A stretch of DNA of 64,000 nt from Glutinoglossum americanum (taxonomy: Eukaryota; Ascomycota; Geoglossomycetes; Geoglossales; Geoglossaceae): assembly GCA_020080175.1 (NCBI GenBank), contig JAGHQL010000090.1, positions 39,612-103,611 on the forward strand, in the 5' to 3' direction. Below are positions 60,482 to 64,000 of this stretch, one piece after another (positions within the stretch are counted from its first letter, which is position 1; each line of letters begins with the position of its first letter). Under the pieces are notes generated by a model that was not told the DNA's origin, searched no databases, and was given only the letters and a program-made list of their open reading frames with translations. Both the position numbers and the translations under genes were made by a program.

Positions 60482-63073
60482 ATGACCGTGGATGACTCTC
60501 CTTCGACGCCGGCTCTCCACGAGCGATCCTTGCTAAAAACGCATAAAACTCTTCCTCGAAGGTCTCAAGAGCAGCCACCCACGTACGGGGTCCAGTCGCC
60601 TGTCCCATCCCAGGAACACAGGAGCTATTCCAGTAGTCACCGAATATCAGATCCTAGACTTCGGTCTAGCAGTCCGCTACCGGATTCAATACTGCCCACT
60701 GGAGCTATTGCTCTGCCCCCAACACCACCAAAGAATCCATTTGATACCTCTGATGGAAATGTAGGGTTGGGGCTTCATGTCAGGAAGACCAGAGGCACGA
60801 AGTTCTCCCAAAGCTCTGGTGCGAGCACTCCTCGGAACCAGCGCAGCCCCCCAACTCCCGACATCACACCTCCTCGAGAACCTCTAAAGCCATCGGTGCT
60901 TGATCGCCCACACTCAAGAGTTCCTTCGTCTCGAACTGAATCATTTAGCACCGCCCGGGAGCATCAGCCGCTATCCGACGAAGACATTGGCAGACAGCCC
61001 CTATATTCGGCGAGCCAGACTAGAAACAACTCCGCCAGTGCGTCGAGATCAGCAAGTACCCGCGAATTTGGCCTCGGGCTGGACCTAGAGTCAGTTGGGG
61101 AGGAACCAGCACAACTTGGTCGCAACAGGAAGCTACCATTTCCAAACTTCGATGGCGGCTGGGATGATAAAGAGGGCTCTCCAGGGATGGACTGGGATGA
61201 CGAGCTGATGAAGAATGTGACCGTAAGGAAGAGGACAGAACGGTCGCGCGACAAAGCCCCTCAAAATGTTGATAGATTTGGGAGTGGTGGCGACGATGCA
61301 CCTGGCTTGCAACTGGCGGAGGGATTTAGCTCGAAGGAGCGAATCGATCGGAGTCAGGATGAAAAGGACAATTCCGAAACGGGAGATTTCATGGAGCCCA
61401 TGCCGTGGCCGACGGGACGCGTTGACTCCCCGGACGCTGATGATCGGCGACTCTCTAACATATCGATGGTTGTTGAAGCGATGGTTGTCGATACCCCTCC
61501 GCAAATAACGAGAACACTTCGTCACAGAGGCAAGAACTCACATCTCAGGGTTTCAACGCCTGATCGGGAGCGACCTGTTTCGAATCCAGACGGACAGTAC
61601 CCCCTTCAGGGGCGCAGGAACTCAAGGTCGCTTGGGAAGCCAAGGAGGACAGTATCTGACGCTTCAGCCTCTATTAAGTCAGATGGAAAACCCCAACAAG
61701 AGGTTATTCCGGTAGTAGTCATCCCCGAGCGGCGCTCTTCTTTGTCCGCTCCGACAAACAAACCTGCAAGAACGTCTTCGCTTACATCTGCGAGTTTGCA
61801 GACACGAACGCTGCCCAACACAGAGGGCGCATTTGACACAACCCTTCCCCGCCGGAGGCGAGCATTTTCGGATTCGATTCCTCCAGCTTCAAAGTCTGAT
61901 AGAGGAAGGGGGCGGGATTTCAATCCGGTAATTCCTCAACGACGTTCTTCATTATCCGCACCTACAAGTAGAAATGTGTCAAGAACGACATCACTTACTT
62001 CTGAGAGTATAAAGTCTCCAGCGGGTCCGCTAGAGGTTGGGCTCGCCGATGCCCAGCAACAGCGAAGGCAAATCCCACACTCGTACGCGACAAACCAGGA
62101 CTATCAAACCCCGCAGCACACCGACATCACTGGGGTGCTTCCGCCGAGAGGGTTCGTCTCTCCTCGGTACTCACAGCTTTCGGAAACGTCCAAGTCTCCA
62201 GAGGTGATCGAAGCGACCGCCGTTAGCATTTTCCCTCACAATAATGAGTCTATTCTCGTCGTCCAGCAAAATGGAAGAAACGCGTCTGGTGGCTTTTCGT
62301 TCCAGACGTCCGCCGCACCGGAAACACCACCAATGAAGCACCAGGAGACTTTGTCCGTGGAATCACCGCTAAGGAACCCTAGGAAGCCCCCGAAGCCTCC
62401 TGCCTTCCAGCTCATCCCACCAACACCCGCGGAGGAGCATAACCGTCAGCTTTCCAACTCAACGCGACCCTCAACTGCGAGCGGGAAGCTTTTTAGCGGT
62501 CCCCTATCGCATGTGAAGCGCGCGCTCAGTAACCGCAGGCATCCCGAGAATCCTCTCCCCCCGCCTGCCCCCGCTCCCAAAGGCGTAGATGGCTCAACCC
62601 AAACCGAGGGCGGCAGTCCTGGGTTTCGCCGGCCGTCCCTACCTAGCCGCCGTGACTCCAAATTGCATCCATTCTGGAAGCCTCGTGGTTTCTGGGACGA
62701 CTTGGAGGATGGCGACGACTATGGTGAGTATATTGAGGACGATCTGAGGCGCCGGGATTCCGCTCCGGTTTCCATTGATAGGGGAAGCAATAGCGGGAAA
62801 CGGATCTCGTTTAACCTCGCAGACAATGGGCACTACATCTCTCCCCGGCGGTCTTCGGACAGCTTAAGGGCTCGAGGAAAGCAGAAAACGAGACGCCTAC
62901 ACCGAATCCCAGGGCTGGGCCTACGCATCGAGTACATTGGATGGCAAGGTATCCAGGACCGCATCAGGGAGGCCAAAGAGCGTAGGGAAAATGAGGCGAA
63001 GGAGAAGCAGAGGAGTAAGCTTAGAGGGCAGATTGGGACGCCGAAGGTTATTGTGCAGAGCGTGGAGGTGTAG
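60482..63073 (+). CDS. Large Ser/Pro-rich fungal protein of unknown function
   Basis: A single exon of 863 aa, starting at an ATG. Most of it is disordered, rich in Ser, Pro and Arg, with many RRxS-type sites. The only compact regions are at the C-terminus: KLHPFWKPRGFWDDLEDGDD (about 730-750), ISFNLADNGHYISPRRSSDS, and RIPGLGLRIEYIGWQGIQDR followed by a basic helix IREAKERRENEAKEKQRSKL. A unit around RRSSLSAPT-x(n)-SLTS occurs twice, near residues 417 and 487. I recall uncharacterised ascomycete proteins with similar C-termini but can assign no function. RRxS repeats could be sites for basophilic kinases or 14-3-3 binding (inference). The stop is followed by pyrimidine-rich DNA. Confidence 0.78.
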   Translation: MTVDDSPSTPALHERSLLKTHKTLPRRSQEQPPTYGVQSPVPSQEHRSYSSSHRISDPRLRSSSPLPDSILPTGAIALPPTPPKNPFDTSDGNVGLGLHVRKTRGTKFSQSSGASTPRNQRSPPTPDITPPREPLKPSVLDRPHSRVPSSRTESFSTAREHQPLSDEDIGRQPLYSASQTRNNSASASRSASTREFGLGLDLESVGEEPAQLGRNRKLPFPNFDGGWDDKEGSPGMDWDDELMKNVTVRKRTERSRDKAPQNVDRFGSGGDDAPGLQLAEGFSSKERIDRSQDEKDNSETGDFMEPMPWPTGRVDSPDADDRRLSNISMVVEAMVVDTPPQITRTLRHRGKNSHLRVSTPDRERPVSNPDGQYPLQGRRNSRSLGKPRRTVSDASASIKSDGKPQQEVIPVVVIPERRSSLSAPTNKPARTSSLTSASLQTRTLPNTEGAFDTTLPRRRRAFSDSIPPASKSDRGRGRDFNPVIPQRRSSLSAPTSRNVSRTTSLTSESIKSPAGPLEVGLADAQQQRRQIPHSYATNQDYQTPQHTDITGVLPPRGFVSPRYSQLSETSKSPEVIEATAVSIFPHNNESILVVQQNGRNASGGFSFQTSAAPETPPMKHQETLSVESPLRNPRKPPKPPAFQLIPPTPAEEHNRQLSNSTRPSTASGKLFSGPLSHVKRALSNRRHPENPLPPPAPAPKGVDGSTQTEGGSPGFRRPSLPSRRDSKLHPFWKPRGFWDDLEDGDDYGEYIEDDLRRRDSAPVSIDRGSNSGKRISFNLADNGHYISPRRSSDSLRARGKQKTRRLHRIPGLGLRIEYIGWQGIQDRIREAKERRENEAKEKQRSKLRGQIGTPKVIVQSVEV

Positions 63074-64000
63074 ATTGCAGGGGCGTAGGGGCGGCGTAGT
63101 GGAGCTAATTAACCGTCCTGAGTTTCCTCGATTGGACTGCCACAAGTCCATTTTGGGGATGCTCCACTCCCTCAACTCCCTCAACTCCCTCTCGGGCTTC
63201 CTCTCCCATCATCAACCTCCCACACAAACGCAATTTTTCTTTCTCTCTCCTAGCGGTGCTGGGCAAATCTCTCACGTTCGGGTCACGCAAGGAATCAACC
63301 AGGGTCAGACGGCGGGCGGTTTTTGGTTACGTTTGATGTTTATGATATTAGCAAGCGTTCGACGTCGTCCTGTTTTTTACGCACTTTTCCCCCTCTCTCC
63401 TCTCTACCTCGCGCACGCACACTCATACACACACCTTTTTTTTCTCTGGGAATGAAATGGGGAACGCGGTATGACATGCAATGTGACGCATCGGGTGATG
63501 AGCTAATGACGGAGGGGGGTCATACATATACAATATTTCCTGCGATAGGCGGTTGGGGTTATTGGGTAAAATATGGGACAAGGGATGGAATATGGGAAAT
63601 TTGGGGGGAAGACATGAACGAACTTTTCCTTGTCAACACCAGCCACCATTGTTTAATTTTTATTTTTATTTTTATTTTCGTTTTAGGGTTTTCCCTTGTT
63701 TGTTTGTCTCAAGCTCTCTCCTGCATGATCATCGCGGCGACGACGATGTGAACTTTACGATGGAACATGTTCCCTTTTCTTTTCCTTCCCCCCCCCCTTT
63801 TTTTTTGGTCCTGTGCGCTTCCCGTTCCCGTTCATATAACGAAACGAAACCTTCCATTTAAAAAAAAAAAAAGAATGAAGACAAACCCGTTCACGGCTAT
63901 ATGGGTTGAAAAATCCCCCCCCCCCCCCCCACCTTATCACAATGAGGTTCTAAAGTGCCATTCCCTCATCCACCTCCCGCCCCCTCCCCTTCCCCACCAC
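63074..64000. other. 3' flank and intergenic region to the window end
   Basis: No gene seen. It contains (CAACTCCCT)n near 63172-63190, (TTTTTA)n near 63655-63680, poly-C and poly-T runs near 63788-63808, a 12-A run and a C17-18 run near 63917. The window ends in C-rich sequence. Confidence 0.5.

Overview
This window looks like nuclear DNA of a filamentous ascomycete (Pezizomycotina). The genes carry short GT...AG introns, mostly 55-140 nt, several with CTAAC or CTGAC branch-point-like motifs. The readable proteins are fungal orthologues: Prp8, Dom34, eL34, Cox4, a Srk1/Rck2-type kinase, a GH76 mannanase and fungal two-repeat SANT/Myb proteins. The exon-junction-complex protein Y14 is present, which argues against Saccharomycotina. 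Long non-coding gaps would suit an early-diverging class such as Pezizomycetes, but this is only a guess.

Layout. 1-6.2 kb: a 5'-truncated unidentified gene, a BuGZ/ZNF207-like C2H2 protein and the RNA-binding protein Y14. 6.2-15.8 kb: mostly non-coding, with one SANT/Myb-like gene at 10.5 kb. 15.8-20.5 kb: a four-helix DUF1772-type membrane protein, a RidA/Mmf1 enzyme with a likely mitochondrial presequence, tRNA-Leu(CAG) and a secreted GH76 enzyme. 20.5-36.5 kb: gene-poor DNA with three more SANT/Myb-like genes, two of them divergent. 37.3-53.3 kb: a dense housekeeping block with Cox4, Prp8 (7 kb, minus strand), eL34, Dom34, an unidentified fungal protein and a Cdc1/Ted1/PGAP5-type phosphoesterase. 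53.5-54.7 kb: a malic enzyme pseudogene. 55.4-57.8 kb: the Srk1/Rck2-like kinase. 57.8-60.5 kb: non-coding. 60.5-63.1 kb: a large Ser/Pro-rich protein of unknown function.

Themes. Several products act on RNA or translation (Prp8, Y14, possibly BuGZ; eL34, Dom34, tRNA-Leu), and two are mitochondrial (Cox4, Mmf1-like), but the order looks like ordinary fungal gene mixing and not an operon-like system. The best observations are: four two-repeat SANT/Myb genes within 26 kb, each bordered by 3-6 kb of non-coding DNA; two unrelated genes that each need a 14-nt microexon; a readable malic enzyme relic; and abrupt switching between C-rich and G-rich coding blocks inside genes. I found no CRISPR array, intact transposon, rRNA gene or clear novel defence or biosynthetic system. 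All gene models were made by reading splice sites by eye and joining frames; no search or RNA evidence was used.
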